Shown: positions 25,880-35,979, numbered from the stretch's first letter. The stretch is DNA of 64,000 nt from Acinetobacter sp. Ac_5812 (GCF_013072695.1 NZ_LXUK01000007.1:42595-106594); one strand, 5' to 3'. Program-made: numbers and translations. Notes: generated by a model from the letters alone, not told the origin.

Positions 25880-27217
25880 TCAGAATAAAATCATCGAGGC
25901 GATAAATAAATACACCAACACACCTGTCGCATCACAAATTGAGGTAACCAACGGCGCGGAAGCACTGGCAGGATCAAGTCCAGCCTTGTTTAAAATAAAC
26001 GGCAAACTCATGCCGATCAAACAGCCCATCAATACAATGCCCATCATGCTCAGCGCCAGTACCAACGCCACCATTTCATCACCACGGAAATAACCAAGTA
26101 ATGACACTGCAACCGCCATGGTGCCACCTAAGCACAGTGCAACCAAACTTTCCCGTCCGAGTAAATAAAACCAGTCCTTAAATTGCACATCACCCGTTGC
26201 TAAGGCTCGGACCATCAATGTTGAAGACTGAGAACCTGCATTTCCGCCGCTTCCCACCAATAAGGGCAAAAAGAAAACCAATACCAGATTTTTCGCAATC
26301 ACATCTTCATAGTGGGCAATACCAATCCCTGACAACAAGCTACCAAACACCAAGAAAACCAACCAAAATACCCGTTTCTGGTAAAGTTGCAAAATGGGTG
26401 CCGACTTAATACTGAGTTTAGATGATGCATTGACCGCACCGACTTTTAAGAAGTCTTCGGTGGCTTCTTCGCTGGCAACATCCATCGCATCATCATAGGT
26501 CACAATCCCGACCATCATGTTTTGATGATCGATAATTGGCAGCGCTAATAAATCATAACGTGCAATGGTTTTTGCCACTTCATCTTGGTCTGTATCCACA
26601 TAAGCGGTTAAGACATTGGTTTCCATGAGCTCATTAATATTTTGCTCTTCAGGCGCAAGTATCAATTGCTTTAAAGATAAAACCCCAAGAATTTTGCGTG
26701 CTTCATCCAATACATAAGCGAAATAAATCATTTCAGTATCGGGGGCTTCGAGACGCAACATTCTGATTGCATCCATGACCGTCATATTCGGCTTTAAGGT
26801 CGCATATTCGGAGCTCATGATCGCACCCGCTGTTCCTTCTAAATAGGAAGACAGTTGCCGGATATCTTCTCTCTCCGCCTGTGCTAAGGCTGGTAATAGC
26901 GCATTTTGTTGTTCTTCATCCAAACACTTAAAAACGTCAGCGCGTTTATCCGATGACATTTCCCCAATAATCTCTGCCAGAATATTTCTGGGCATGGCTT
27001 GGGCCAATTTGACTTGTTCATTGGGTGGAAGATATGAAAAGACATAGGCACGATCAGGTAAATGCGTCAGCAGCAATTGACTTTGTTCAGCCGAAAGCTG
27101 TGTTAATACATCTGCAATATCGACGGCTTGAAATGTTTCAACTGATGCAAGTGCAAGTTCAATATGATTATTTTTAAGTGCGTCGCTTAATAAATATAAA
27201 AAGTTGTTGTAGCTCAT
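25880..27217 (-). CDS. mgtE: MgtE-type magnesium transporter
   Basis: Mg2+ channel gated by cytoplasmic magnesium sensing. The 445-residue protein has the MgtE N-domain (LTQLSAEQSQLLLTHLPD, residues 40-130), two CBS domains (about 135-255) and five transmembrane helices with the channel sequence PLLVGSGGNAGSQSSTLMVRALATG. I start at 27217, which has AGAGG upstream; an in-frame ATG at 27247 does not. No Mg riboswitch was recognised upstream. Confidence 0.94.
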   Translation of the reverse strand: MSYNNFLYLLSDALKNNHIELALASVETFQAVDIADVLTQLSAEQSQLLLTHLPDRAYVFSYLPPNEQVKLAQAMPRNILAEIIGEMSSDKRADVFKCLDEEQQNALLPALAQAEREDIRQLSSYLEGTAGAIMSSEYATLKPNMTVMDAIRMLRLEAPDTEMIYFAYVLDEARKILGVLSLKQLILAPEEQNINELMETNVLTAYVDTDQDEVAKTIARYDLLALPIIDHQNMMVGIVTYDDAMDVASEEATEDFLKVGAVNASSKLSIKSAPILQLYQKRVFWLVFLVFGSLLSGIGIAHYEDVIAKNLVLVFFLPLLVGSGGNAGSQSSTLMVRALATGDVQFKDWFYLLGRESLVALCLGGTMAVAVSLLGYFRGDEMVALVLALSMMGIVLMGCLIGMSLPFILNKAGLDPASASAPLVTSICDATGVLVYLFIASMILF

Positions 27218-27508
27218 ATTCGCCTCTTCACTACAAAGTATCTGCAATGAAGGACTAAACGCAGCGTATTATTTTACGATCGAATAGAAAACTTCATTCA
27301 GATTTTGATTAATATAAAAATGTGTAATTTGAAATAAACTACAACTCTGCGTGTCCATTTAGGGAATCAAACCTCATTAGGCCGCTTATACGGCACGGCA
27401 ATACTACAAATATTTTTTTATATTCTCAACTTAGACAACAAAAATGAACAATTCGAACCTTTATTAGAGGAACGAATTATTCATGTCTGCCACTAACTAA
27501 TAGTGCTC
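27218..27508. other. intergenic region between mgtE and the RND pump gene
   Basis: About 290 bases with no ORF. It carries the mgtE promoter; no clear terminator for the pump gene could be assigned. A palindrome-rich piece CCGCTTATACGGCACGGC sits near 27382-27399. Confidence 0.35.
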
Positions 27509-30500
27509 TTACTTAGCTAGCTCAACCTTATCTTTAGGCTTAAACAAGGTTCTGACCAGTACATACATAAATGGAATAAAGATCAGCACCAGAATCGTAC
27601 CAAACACCACGCCACCAAACACACTATAGCCAATCGCTTGTCGGCTCAATGCACCCGCACCACTGGAGAACATCAATGGAATCACGCCTGCACCAAATGC
27701 AATCGAAGTCATTAAAATTGGTCTGAGGCGAAGCCCAGCTGCATGTAATGCTGCCTCTAATGCTGTTCGGCCTTGTTGTTGTAGACTTGCTGCGAACTCA
27801 ACCATCAAAATCGCATTCTTACAAGACAGGCCAATGGTGGTCAGCAATGCAATCTGGAAATAAATATCGTTGGCAAAACCAAACCAATAACTAAATAGAA
27901 TCGTACCACCAATCCCAAGCGGAATCGCAGCCATGACCACCGAAGGAATTGACCAGCTTTCATAGAGTGCGGCAAGACAAAGGAAAATAAAGGCAACAGA
28001 CACCAAATATAACCAGATCGCCTGATTACTGGATTCCTGTTCTTGATAAGACAATCCACTCCATTCCAAACCGACATCAGGCATTTTATCCACCAGTCCA
28101 CGAATGGCCTGCATCCCCTGCCCACTACTAAAACCATTGGCTGCATCTGCTTCCAAACTGATGGCAGGATAGCCCATAAAACGTTCTAACATCGGTGGTG
28201 CACCTTGCCAAGCAATCTGACTAAATTGCGAGAAGGGTACCATCTGCCCATTGGCATTTTTGACATACCAGTAATTCAGGTCTTCTGGCTTAGAACGATA
28301 CGGTGCATCACCTTGTAAATAGACGCGTTTAATACGACCACGATCAATAAAGTCATTGATATAGCTGCCACTCCACGCTGTCGAGAGTGTGCGGTTAATT
28401 TCACTGACATTAAGACCATGAATCATCGCAGCTTTATGATCAATCTTGATGTTCAATACGGCCTGATCATCATTGCCTTTTTTATCTAGATTTTCGACCG
28501 AAGGTAGCGCATTCCCTTGTTGCTGCAAACTTCGGAAAGAGTTCAATAAGCTTTCTCGACCCAAGCCTTTAGTATCCTGCAGCCAAAACTCCATTTTGTC
28601 AGAGTTTCCGAGTCCACGAATCACCGAAGGCATCAGCACCGTGATACGCGCTTGATTATTTTGGGAGAAATATTTCATCGCTCGCGCACGAATTTGCTGA
28701 GCGCTATTTTCTGTGCCTTTACGATCATTCCAATGTTTTAATGAAACAAAGGCCTGACCCAAATTCTGTCCTGTTCCTGAAAAGTTACGCCCATGAATCA
28801 CCATCACGCCATTCAGGTTGACCTTTTCATGTTCAAGGAAATAATCTGAAATTTGTTTTCCGACCTCTTCGGTTTTGCTCATCGGTGTTCCTTCCGGTAA
28901 ACGGAATTGAACCCCTAATAAGCCTTGATCTTCTTGTGGTAAAAAGCTGGTTGGCAGATCACGATAAACCCAAATAAAACTACCGATCAGCAGTACAATA
29001 CCCAACAGCGAAATGGTTTTTAAGTTAATGACTTTTTGTGAAACACTGAGATAACGCGTTTTAATATAATCCAAGCCCTGATTGAACTTGATCGCCCAAC
29101 GTGCCTGTTTCTGCTGCGGTTTCAATAGAATGGCACAAAGTGCAGGAGTTAAGATCAAAGCCACCAACAATGAAAGTCCCATGGCGACCACAAGCGTAAT
29201 CGAGAACTGGCGGTAAATAATCCCTGTTGCGCCACTAAAGAAAGACATCGGAATAAAAACCGCGGTCAGTACCAAAGTAATCCCGACCAAGGCACCACTG
29301 ATCTCATGCATGGACTGAATTGAGGCCTCCTTGGCACTAAGTTGCTGTTCATGCATCAGTCGCTCAACGTTCTCCACCACCACAATCGCGTCATCGACCA
29401 ACAAACCAATCGCCAACACCATCGCAAACAAAGTCAATGTATTAATGCTCATCCCTAAAACCGCTAAAACGGCGAAAGTTCCTAGAATCACCACCGGCAC
29501 GGTAACCGCTGGGATTAAAGTAGCCCGCCAGTTTTGCAGGAAGATAAACATCACCAAAACCACCAGACCAATGGCTTCGATCAAGGTTGATACCACTTGC
29601 GACATCGACTCTTTTACGAAAGGCGTATCATCTCGAGGATAGACCACAAAATAGCCTTCAGGGAGCGCTTTTTCTAAGCGTGCCACTTCCTTATACACCG
29701 CATCGGCAACCTGCATCACATTGGCCCCGACCGTCAAGGACAGTGAAAGCCCCGATGCAGGATAACCATTTAGACGGTTAAACACCTGATAGTTTTCAGC
29801 ACCGACTTCAACCCGTGCCACATCTTTTAAATAGACAAAGCTGCCGTCTGTATTGGCTTTAACAATGATATTTTCAAACTGTTCTGGTGTTCGTAATAAA
29901 GAACCTGATGTGACTTTGGCATTTAAATATTGATTTTGAGCGGCAGGTAAATCCCCAATCGCACCTGCTGCTACCTGTGCATTCTGGTTTTCCAAGGCAG
30001 AGCGCACTTCACTGACTTGTAATTGATAACGTTCTAAGCGTTGTGGATCAAGCCAAATACGCATGGCATATTGCGACCCGAATACACTGACCTCGCCAAT
30101 CCCTTCGATTCGACTGAGATTTAACTCAAAGTTATTGGTTAAATAATCTGAAATATCTAAATTGGTTGAACGCCCTGATTTATCTCCCAGACCGATCACC
30201 ATAAACGAATCGCTCAGCGACTTGCGAACATTGACACCTTGTCGTTGTACATCTTCTGGTAAGCGGTTAATCGCGCCATTAATCGCATTTTGAACCTGAA
30301 CTTGTGCTTGATCAGGATCAGTACCTTGATCAAAGAACAGACTGATTCGGCTATTACCACTGGCATCACTGCTAGAGTTGAAATACAGCAGATGATCAAT
30401 GCCTTTAATTTGTTGTTCTAAAACTTGGGTAACACTGTCTTCAACTGCTTGTGCATCTGCACCACTATAATTTGCCGCAACAGTAATTCGTGGTGGTGCA

Positions 30501-30616
30501 ATATCGGGATAACGCTCCACTGGTAACTTTAGAATTGAAAAGAGACCCACAGCCATGACGATGATTGCCAGTACACCAGCAAAGATCGGGCGATGAATAA
30601 AAAACTTAGATAACAT
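27509..30616 (-). CDS. orphan HAE1-type multidrug efflux RND permease
   Basis: AcrB-like proton-driven exporter of 1035 residues, a full-length HAE-1 family protein with twelve expected transmembrane helices and two large periplasmic loops. Landmarks are the N-terminus MLSKFFIHRPIFAGVLAIIV, the helix-4 motif AIGLLVDDAIVVVENVERLM with the proton-relay aspartates, and the late helix block TIGLSCKNAILMVEFA. No adaptor or outer-membrane channel gene accompanies it, so it must borrow partners. A regulator is also missing. Substrates cannot be predicted from sequence alone. Confidence 0.93.
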   Translation of the reverse strand: MLSKFFIHRPIFAGVLAIIVMAVGLFSILKLPVERYPDIAPPRITVAANYSGADAQAVEDSVTQVLEQQIKGIDHLLYFNSSSDASGNSRISLFFDQGTDPDQAQVQVQNAINGAINRLPEDVQRQGVNVRKSLSDSFMVIGLGDKSGRSTNLDISDYLTNNFELNLSRIEGIGEVSVFGSQYAMRIWLDPQRLERYQLQVSEVRSALENQNAQVAAGAIGDLPAAQNQYLNAKVTSGSLLRTPEQFENIIVKANTDGSFVYLKDVARVEVGAENYQVFNRLNGYPASGLSLSLTVGANVMQVADAVYKEVARLEKALPEGYFVVYPRDDTPFVKESMSQVVSTLIEAIGLVVLVMFIFLQNWRATLIPAVTVPVVILGTFAVLAVLGMSINTLTLFAMVLAIGLLVDDAIVVVENVERLMHEQQLSAKEASIQSMHEISGALVGITLVLTAVFIPMSFFSGATGIIYRQFSITLVVAMGLSLLVALILTPALCAILLKPQQKQARWAIKFNQGLDYIKTRYLSVSQKVINLKTISLLGIVLLIGSFIWVYRDLPTSFLPQEDQGLLGVQFRLPEGTPMSKTEEVGKQISDYFLEHEKVNLNGVMVIHGRNFSGTGQNLGQAFVSLKHWNDRKGTENSAQQIRARAMKYFSQNNQARITVLMPSVIRGLGNSDKMEFWLQDTKGLGRESLLNSFRSLQQQGNALPSVENLDKKGNDDQAVLNIKIDHKAAMIHGLNVSEINRTLSTAWSGSYINDFIDRGRIKRVYLQGDAPYRSKPEDLNYWYVKNANGQMVPFSQFSQIAWQGAPPMLERFMGYPAISLEADAANGFSSGQGMQAIRGLVDKMPDVGLEWSGLSYQEQESSNQAIWLYLVSVAFIFLCLAALYESWSIPSVVMAAIPLGIGGTILFSYWFGFANDIYFQIALLTTIGLSCKNAILMVEFAASLQQQGRTALEAALHAAGLRLRPILMTSIAFGAGVIPLMFSSGAGALSRQAIGYSVFGGVVFGTILVLIFIPFMYVLVRTLFKPKDKVELAK

Positions 30617-30946
30617 GGCTGTTTATTCCATTCTAGAAACAGTCAATTTTTCAAAAAGATAGAGAGAATACGAGTACGTTCAAACTATGATCATTACCGA
30701 GCTTTCAGGCAAACACCATCCCTATTAACATATCATTTCAAAAAGTAGAAATTGAGGAGAAATAATGGATTTTGAGACGCTTCTGCATAACTTCATGCAC
30801 GATCTTTGCACTAATTTAACAGTTTAGCTGTGCTAATTAATTTAATTTACTGTGCAATCAAATACTTCTTAATTTAGAATTGACACACTCCCCCGTTAAA
30901 CCGATATTAGCCGCTTAACTTTTCTCCCTCACAGTACTAGGCATAT
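30617..30946. other. divergent promoter region between the RND pump and the sulfatase-fold gene
   Basis: About 330 bases without a gene. The plus-strand promoter at 30880-30908 was recognised; a promoter for the minus-strand pump gene is expected near 30650-30750, but none is clear. Confidence 0.4.
30880..30908 (+). promoter_or_regulatory. promoter of the phosphoethanolamine-transferase-like gene
   Basis: TTGACA with a 17-bp spacer and GATATT (four of six to the consensus). The start codon is 39 bp further on. Confidence 0.55.
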
Positions 30947-32560
30947 ATGAAGGCCAGCTTAAAAAACTTAAATATTCTGCTGCTGATTTTGCTGCCTGCA
31001 TTCATTACAGGCGGCTTGCTCATTGCTGCAGGTAATTTATCTGATGGTTTAAGGCTCGGCTTTTTATCTCTACCTGGTGTTTTGTTTATTTATTTGGCAA
31101 TTACGCGCCAGAAAACATATTGGTATATCCTGACCATTGCTTGGTGGTTTATTGCTTGGTTAGATGCCTTGCTACGTTCAAGTACTTGGTTTTTATTTAA
31201 TAGTGATAATGAAGCCTATTTCATTATTGAAGCAATTGCCAATACCAATCATCAAGAGATTTGGGGATTTTTACAGCTGCATCTGGTTACGATTGCTGCG
31301 GTGGTTTTTGCTTTACTCAGTGTATTGACTATCTATAGTTTTTCTTTATTTAAACTGGTTAAGCCTGCTCATTTTAGTCAACTCTGGCACAGTCGCATTT
31401 ATCGCAGTTGCATTATTTTATTGATATTACTGACCGTGACCAGCTATTTGATGAAACCTTCACGAAAAGTTCACCCCATTATTTTCTGGACTGAGTTTGA
31501 AACTAAAATTGAAGATTTCCAAAATAGAATTAAGCAACATAAAGATGTCCATCAGCAATGGGATGTCAGTGCTAAACAAAATCTCGCACTGACCCAACAA
31601 GCAGCTGGCAAACAAACCCATGTACTGGTACTTTCTGAAAGCCTAACCAGTCTGAATTTGGGGGTGTGTGGTTATGCACGCGATACCACACCTGAATTAG
31701 CCAAACGACTGGCTGACATCAAAGTATTCTGTAATGCCTTCTCACCATCACCGTCTACGATTAATGCATTACGAGTCTTGTTAACCGAAAGCCCTGCTTC
31801 TGAACATGATCAATATTCGCCTGAGAGTGTGCTGGCTTACGCACGTGCTGCGGGATATAAAATTTATTGGCTCAGTAACCAAGATGATACTTATCTGTCT
31901 TCTTTATTTGGTTCCTATGCCGATAAAGCGGTTTATAAAAATACCCGCTCTGGACGGAGTAGCACCTCATTAGATGAAAGTTTACTGCCTGATTATCAGC
32001 AAGCACTTGCAGATCCTGATCCGAAAAAGTTAATTATTCTTCATCTGATTGGTGCTCATCCGAATTATAAAGAGCGTTACCCAGATACATTCAATAAATT
32101 TACCAGCACCAGTAATGATCAGGTCGAACTTGAACTTAAAGGTCGAGATATTGACCCTTGGATTCGCTCGCTACGCAATGATTATGATAATGCAGTTTTA
32201 TACGAGGACTTTTTACTGGCTAAGTTTCTAGATGATTTGAGAGCGGATGCAGTGCCAGACTTTAGATCATTCACCGTTGTATCAGATCACGGCAATGAAG
32301 TGGGACATGAGATTGACTATGCTGGACATAGCCCCAATACCAAAGCAGGCTATCAGGTTCCTGTCATCATGTGGTCGGATAAAATGCTCGCCACTGGGGT
32401 CAACAAAGACAGAACCATCAATACCGCCGAACTTGATAATAACCTGATGCATATTATGGGACTTAAGGACAAATCATCACCACGACAGTCTTATTGGCAA
32501 GATGAAAACTATCAATTTACCCCAGAAATTAATTGGCCGTATTGGAAGCATAAGTCTTAA
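30947..32560 (+). CDS. phosphoethanolamine transferase-like sulfatase-fold membrane enzyme
   Basis: Inner-membrane enzyme of the alkaline phosphatase superfamily related to EptA/CptA, which move phosphoethanolamine from phospholipid to lipopolysaccharide. The 537-residue protein has five or so N-terminal transmembrane helices (to about 170) and a periplasmic catalytic domain. The metal/nucleophile region is SESLTSLNLGVCGYARDTTPEL with Glu231 and Ser232; EptA has Thr as nucleophile and CptA Ser, so it is closer to CptA in that respect. The motif VVSDHGNEVGH and AGHSPN give further zinc ligands. Acceptor substrate unknown. Polymyxin resistance should not be assumed. Confidence 0.85.
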   Translation: MKASLKNLNILLLILLPAFITGGLLIAAGNLSDGLRLGFLSLPGVLFIYLAITRQKTYWYILTIAWWFIAWLDALLRSSTWFLFNSDNEAYFIIEAIANTNHQEIWGFLQLHLVTIAAVVFALLSVLTIYSFSLFKLVKPAHFSQLWHSRIYRSCIILLILLTVTSYLMKPSRKVHPIIFWTEFETKIEDFQNRIKQHKDVHQQWDVSAKQNLALTQQAAGKQTHVLVLSESLTSLNLGVCGYARDTTPELAKRLADIKVFCNAFSPSPSTINALRVLLTESPASEHDQYSPESVLAYARAAGYKIYWLSNQDDTYLSSLFGSYADKAVYKNTRSGRSSTSLDESLLPDYQQALADPDPKKLIILHLIGAHPNYKERYPDTFNKFTSTSNDQVELELKGRDIDPWIRSLRNDYDNAVLYEDFLLAKFLDDLRADAVPDFRSFTVVSDHGNEVGHEIDYAGHSPNTKAGYQVPVIMWSDKMLATGVNKDRTINTAELDNNLMHIMGLKDKSSPRQSYWQDENYQFTPEINWPYWKHKS

Positions 32561-32572
32561 CAATCATGAATA

Positions 32573-32611
32573 AAAAATCCAGTTTGGGCTTCTATCTAAA
32601 CTGGATTTTTT
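32573..32611. terminator. intrinsic terminator
   Basis: AATCCAGTTT / AAACTGGATT stem with T-run, 15 bp after the stop. Confidence 0.85.
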
Positions 32612-32733
32612 TATTCTTCAGATCTCAACTGTAGAATTCTTCATATTTTCATCAAACCATCATACAACTGTCATTTATTTGATAACTTTAGCTTTCAAAC
32701 TAGTCGCTTAAATAAAAACTGAAGAGTTTGTTC

Positions 32734-33876
32734 ATGTTTAAAAAAGCTGCGCTTTGTCTCTGCCTGATCAGTCTTGCAGGCTGTAATGATGACAATAATA
32801 ATCAAACTAATACCACTCCACCTGAATATCAACTGCCAAAAATTTTAGTGATTGGACATCGTGGTGCCAGTGCACTTCGACCAGAACATACCCTCGCCTC
32901 TTATCAAAAAGCCATTGACGACGGCGCAGATTTTATTGAGCCTGATTTGGTTTCAACCAAAGATGGTATCTTGGTCGCACGCCATGAAAATGAAATTGGT
33001 GGGACCACCAATGTTTCCACCCTACCTCAATTTGCAGATCGTAAAAAAACTAAAGTCATTGATGGGCTAACTTTAGAAGGCTGGTTTACCGAAGACTTCA
33101 CTTTAAAAGAGTTACAACAACTGAAAGCCCGTGAACGCATTCCACAATTCCGACCAGACAACGAGAAATATAATGATCTCTATGCGATTCCAACCTTAGA
33201 ACAAATCATTGAACTGGCAGAAGCACATTATAAAAAAACAGGTAAAATCATTGGTCTATATATTGAAACCAAACATCCGACCTACTTCCAACAACAGAAT
33301 TTGGCGATGGAAGATGCTTTACTGAAAACCTTATCCAAGTATCAATACAGCCGAGATATTGCACCTATTTATTTGCAGTCTTTTGAAGTTGGAAATTTAA
33401 AATATTTAAAAAGCCAACTCGACTTACACAAGAGTGTTAAGCACGCACAATTAATTCAGCTCTATGATGCGCCAGAAACAAGACCAGCAGATTATGTTGC
33501 GCAAAATAATCCTAAAACCTATGCGGATTTGGCAACGGCACAGGGCCTCAAAGACGTTTCGGCTTACGCCAATGGTGTCGGTCCATGGAAAGTCTATGTC
33601 TTTAAAGATGCAGCAATGACACAGACCACCTCATTTATTGCGGATGCGCATAAAGTCAATTTAAAAGTCCATCCTTATACCTTCCGCCCAGAAAACAACT
33701 TCCTACCCGACACGCTGAAATGTAGTACTGATGCTGCGAAAGCAGCTGAGCGTTGCAGCACAGGGTCCATCAAAGAAATGCAACTTTATTTTAAAGCGGG
33801 GGTCGATGGCGTATTTACCGATGATCCAGCCTTAGGCCGTCAAGCGGTACAGACTTATCAAGCACCGACGAAATAA
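32734..33876 (+). CDS. glycerophosphodiester phosphodiesterase lipoprotein (GlpQ-like)
   Basis: Hydrolyses glycerophosphodiesters from phospholipid turnover to glycerol-3-phosphate and an alcohol. The 380-residue product has a lipoprotein signal with lipobox LAGC (Cys17), then the GDPD barrel: GHRGASALRPEHT (catalytic His), FIEPDLVSTKDGILVARHE (metal Glu/Asp and second His), and the typical long insertion with YIETKHPTY. I start at the ATG at 32734 with GAAGAG upstream, rather than TTG at 32728. Outer-membrane or periplasmic location is expected. Confidence 0.92.
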   Translation: MFKKAALCLCLISLAGCNDDNNNQTNTTPPEYQLPKILVIGHRGASALRPEHTLASYQKAIDDGADFIEPDLVSTKDGILVARHENEIGGTTNVSTLPQFADRKKTKVIDGLTLEGWFTEDFTLKELQQLKARERIPQFRPDNEKYNDLYAIPTLEQIIELAEAHYKKTGKIIGLYIETKHPTYFQQQNLAMEDALLKTLSKYQYSRDIAPIYLQSFEVGNLKYLKSQLDLHKSVKHAQLIQLYDAPETRPADYVAQNNPKTYADLATAQGLKDVSAYANGVGPWKVYVFKDAAMTQTTSFIADAHKVNLKVHPYTFRPENNFLPDTLKCSTDAAKAAERCSTGSIKEMQLYFKAGVDGVFTDDPALGRQAVQTYQAPTK

Positions 33877-33890
33877 TCCTTATACACAAT

Positions 33891-33917
33891 AACAAAGGCA
33901 GCTCAGCTGCCCTTGTT
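33891..33917. terminator. bidirectional terminator between convergent genes
   Basis: GGCAGC / GCTGCC with outer AACAA / TTGTT arms and a 3-base loop. Confidence 0.7.
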
Positions 33918-33936
33918 ATTTATCGCTGAAACTGTT

Positions 33937-34542
33937 TTATAGTTGGAACTGTTGTTTTTGTTTGACCTGTTGCCATTGCCACCAACCATAGGCTGCCAGT
34001 CCAATAAAAGCAGCATAGAGTCCCGCCGTAAGGAAAACCTCTTTGTAAATAAACATACCCACATAGATGATGTTGACAAAAATCCAGAGAATCCAAGTGG
34101 CAATATGCTTACGGCTGGTCCAATAAGTTGCTAGCAAACTAAATGCCACCAACTGTGAATCTAACATTGGTACAGCAGCATCGGTAAAATGCTTCAGAAC
34201 CAAACCAAACAGCACACCAAAAATCAGTGCCAAACACATTTGCGCCAATACAGTGGTCTTGGCAATCGGTTCAATCCGAATATCATGGTCTTGACGTTTT
34301 CCTTTGAGCCAGTAATAGAATCCATAAACATTCATCGCAATAAAGAAAAATTGCAGGATCGTTTCACCATATAACTTGATGCTAAAGAAAAAATAGGCAT
34401 ACAAACTACACGCCAGAAAATTAAACCACCAGCACCATATATTGCGTCGAATGGTCAAAGTCACACCAATCAGACTAATCACCACCGCAAAAATTTCAAA
34501 GGCAGACAAGAGCAAACTTCTTTCAGAATTTGATGGCAACAT
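33937..34542 (-). CDS. pnuC: nicotinamide riboside transporter PnuC
   Basis: Inner-membrane facilitator that brings in nicotinamide riboside for NAD salvage. The 201-residue protein has seven predicted helices and the PnuC substrate-site residues in NIWCWWFNFLACSLYAYFF (the W-x-x-N motif), ILQFFFIAMNVYGFYYW, and TYWTSRKHIATWILWIFVN. The ATG at 34542 is preferred; the longer frame starts with TTG at 34575. No ribokinase or NadR gene is adjacent. Confidence 0.88.
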   Translation of the reverse strand: MLPSNSERSLLLSAFEIFAVVISLIGVTLTIRRNIWCWWFNFLACSLYAYFFFSIKLYGETILQFFFIAMNVYGFYYWLKGKRQDHDIRIEPIAKTTVLAQMCLALIFGVLFGLVLKHFTDAAVPMLDSQLVAFSLLATYWTSRKHIATWILWIFVNIIYVGMFIYKEVFLTAGLYAAFIGLAAYGWWQWQQVKQKQQFQL

Positions 34543-34832
34543 TATGGAAAAATCTGCAATTTTAGCAATGCCCAATTGTTTATTTACTTTGCTTATATTT
34601 TTATCTTTATTTGAGAAAACGACTATTTTTCACCCAAAGCCTATGTTATAAAAATCTAAAGCTAATTTAAGAATATTGATATGTTCAGCAACAAAGTGTC
34701 TTCAGCACCCATTTTCGTGATTTCACATGCTATTGCAGCCCATGCGGCATGGCGACGTGTCTGCATTTTTATGCGAGGAGACTTTGTGCTGCTTCATACG
34801 ATGACCCCTTAAAAAAGCATCATTTGAACTCC
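34543..34832 (+). other. leader region upstream of the EamA gene with a 43-codon ORF
   Basis: The region between divergent pnuC and the EamA gene. An ORF from ATG 34681 to TAA 34812 would encode MFSNKVSSAPIFVISHAIAA and so on, 43 residues, but has only a weak ribosome site. The DNA there also folds: CCATG-CGG-CATGG forms a hairpin near 34740-34752, and GC content is higher than around it. It may be a leader peptide or a structured RNA ahead of the terminator at 34833. Confidence 0.4.
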
Positions 34833-34859
34833 AAGGTCGCCTCAACAGCGACCTTTTTT
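34833..34859 (+). terminator. intrinsic terminator placed before the EamA gene (possible attenuator)
   Basis: AAGGTCGC / GCGACCTT with a 7-base loop and six T. It lies 53 bp upstream of the EamA start on the same strand, where no upstream gene ends, so it may end a leader transcript or a small RNA. Confidence 0.7.
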
Positions 34860-34911
34860 GTTGCCTAAATTTTTTAACCCCATCTAGCGTTGTTATAACA
34901 GGAACCTCAAC

Positions 34912-35856
34912 ATGAGCCAGTTACCCGAAAAGAATTTTATATCCAGCACACAGATGCAACCGGCTGTGGCCCTCGTTTCCCCTCGCCTTGCCACAGTCGG
35001 TCAATTTATTGCAGTCGTGCTGATCTGGTCATTCACACCTTTGGCCGCAGTTTTGACTGTGCATGAAATTCATTGGGCTTGGGGACTATTTTTCCGATTC
35101 AGTATCGCCATTCCATTGGCATTGATTTGCCTGTTTTATTTTCGACAAAAGCTTATTCTGACCCCTCAGGCTTTGATCAGTTATAGCGCAGGTGCGGTCG
35201 GTTTATTTGGTTCCATGACTTTTTGTTATATGGGCGCAACCCGTGTTTCATCGGGTATGATTTCGATTATTTATGGCACAGCACCACTCTGGTCTGGTTT
35301 AATTGCGGTGTTTATTCTAAAACGTGAACGCTTTTTAAAACGTCAGTGGTATGGACTCACACTGGCACTTTTTGGCTTGTCTCTGACACTGGGGATTGGT
35401 ACTGATCATATTCAATTAGACTCGCTTGGGGTGTTGTATGAAATGATTGCAGTATTACTCTATGTATTTTCTATGTTTGCCGTTGCTAAAGTCGGCGCCA
35501 AGATTCATCCCATTATCCAAACCACAGGCTCAACGCTGGTTTCATGGTTCGGCTACCTGTGTTTACTGCCCTTTTTCTTGTCTGATATGCCAACACAATT
35601 TCCAAGCCTGCAAACCAGTTTGGCACTGCTGTATAGCGCCTTATTTTCTTCTGTGCTGGCCATGATTTTTTACTTTCATTTAATTCAGAAACTCAACCCA
35701 ACCACAGTCATGCTGATTACCATTCTGACGCCTGTCTTTGCCACCTGTTGGGGCTTTTTGTTCAATCAAGAAACTCTCAGCTCACATCTGGTCATGGGTT
35801 TAATGTTGCTGTGTTTTGGCTTGTTTCTTTATGCCTACCGCAACCGCCTGCAATAA
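34912..35856 (+). CDS. EamA/DMT-family transporter
   Basis: Drug/metabolite transporter superfamily exporter of 314 residues with ten predicted transmembrane helices in two EamA repeats (about 30-160 and 175-310). Typical features are VLIWSFTPLAAVLTVHEIHW in the first helix, MTFCYMGATRVSSGMISIIYGTAPL and TTVMLITILTPVFATCWG in the last ones. AGGA precedes the ATG. Possible substrates are amino acids or metabolites, as for the family; none can be named. The terminator just upstream hints at attenuation control. Confidence 0.88.
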   Translation: MSQLPEKNFISSTQMQPAVALVSPRLATVGQFIAVVLIWSFTPLAAVLTVHEIHWAWGLFFRFSIAIPLALICLFYFRQKLILTPQALISYSAGAVGLFGSMTFCYMGATRVSSGMISIIYGTAPLWSGLIAVFILKRERFLKRQWYGLTLALFGLSLTLGIGTDHIQLDSLGVLYEMIAVLLYVFSMFAVAKVGAKIHPIIQTTGSTLVSWFGYLCLLPFFLSDMPTQFPSLQTSLALLYSALFSSVLAMIFYFHLIQKLNPTTVMLITILTPVFATCWGFLFNQETLSSHLVMGLMLLCFGLFLYAYRNRLQ

Positions 35857-35979
35857 ATGTGCAAACGGGTTGGTCAGGCAACAACACCGATCCGTGATAG
35901 TATCTATTGATCGGCTCAAGTACACTGTCCAAACGCTCCGCGTGACATCTCAAAGATTTGTTCAAGGATGAAGTAATCG

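Noticed and set aside
30947..32560. Calling the sulfatase-fold gene a colistin-resistance EptA
   Set aside because: The nucleophile region is SES and not the Thr form, and the overall sequence is not close to MCR/EptA, so only a general transferase-like call was kept.
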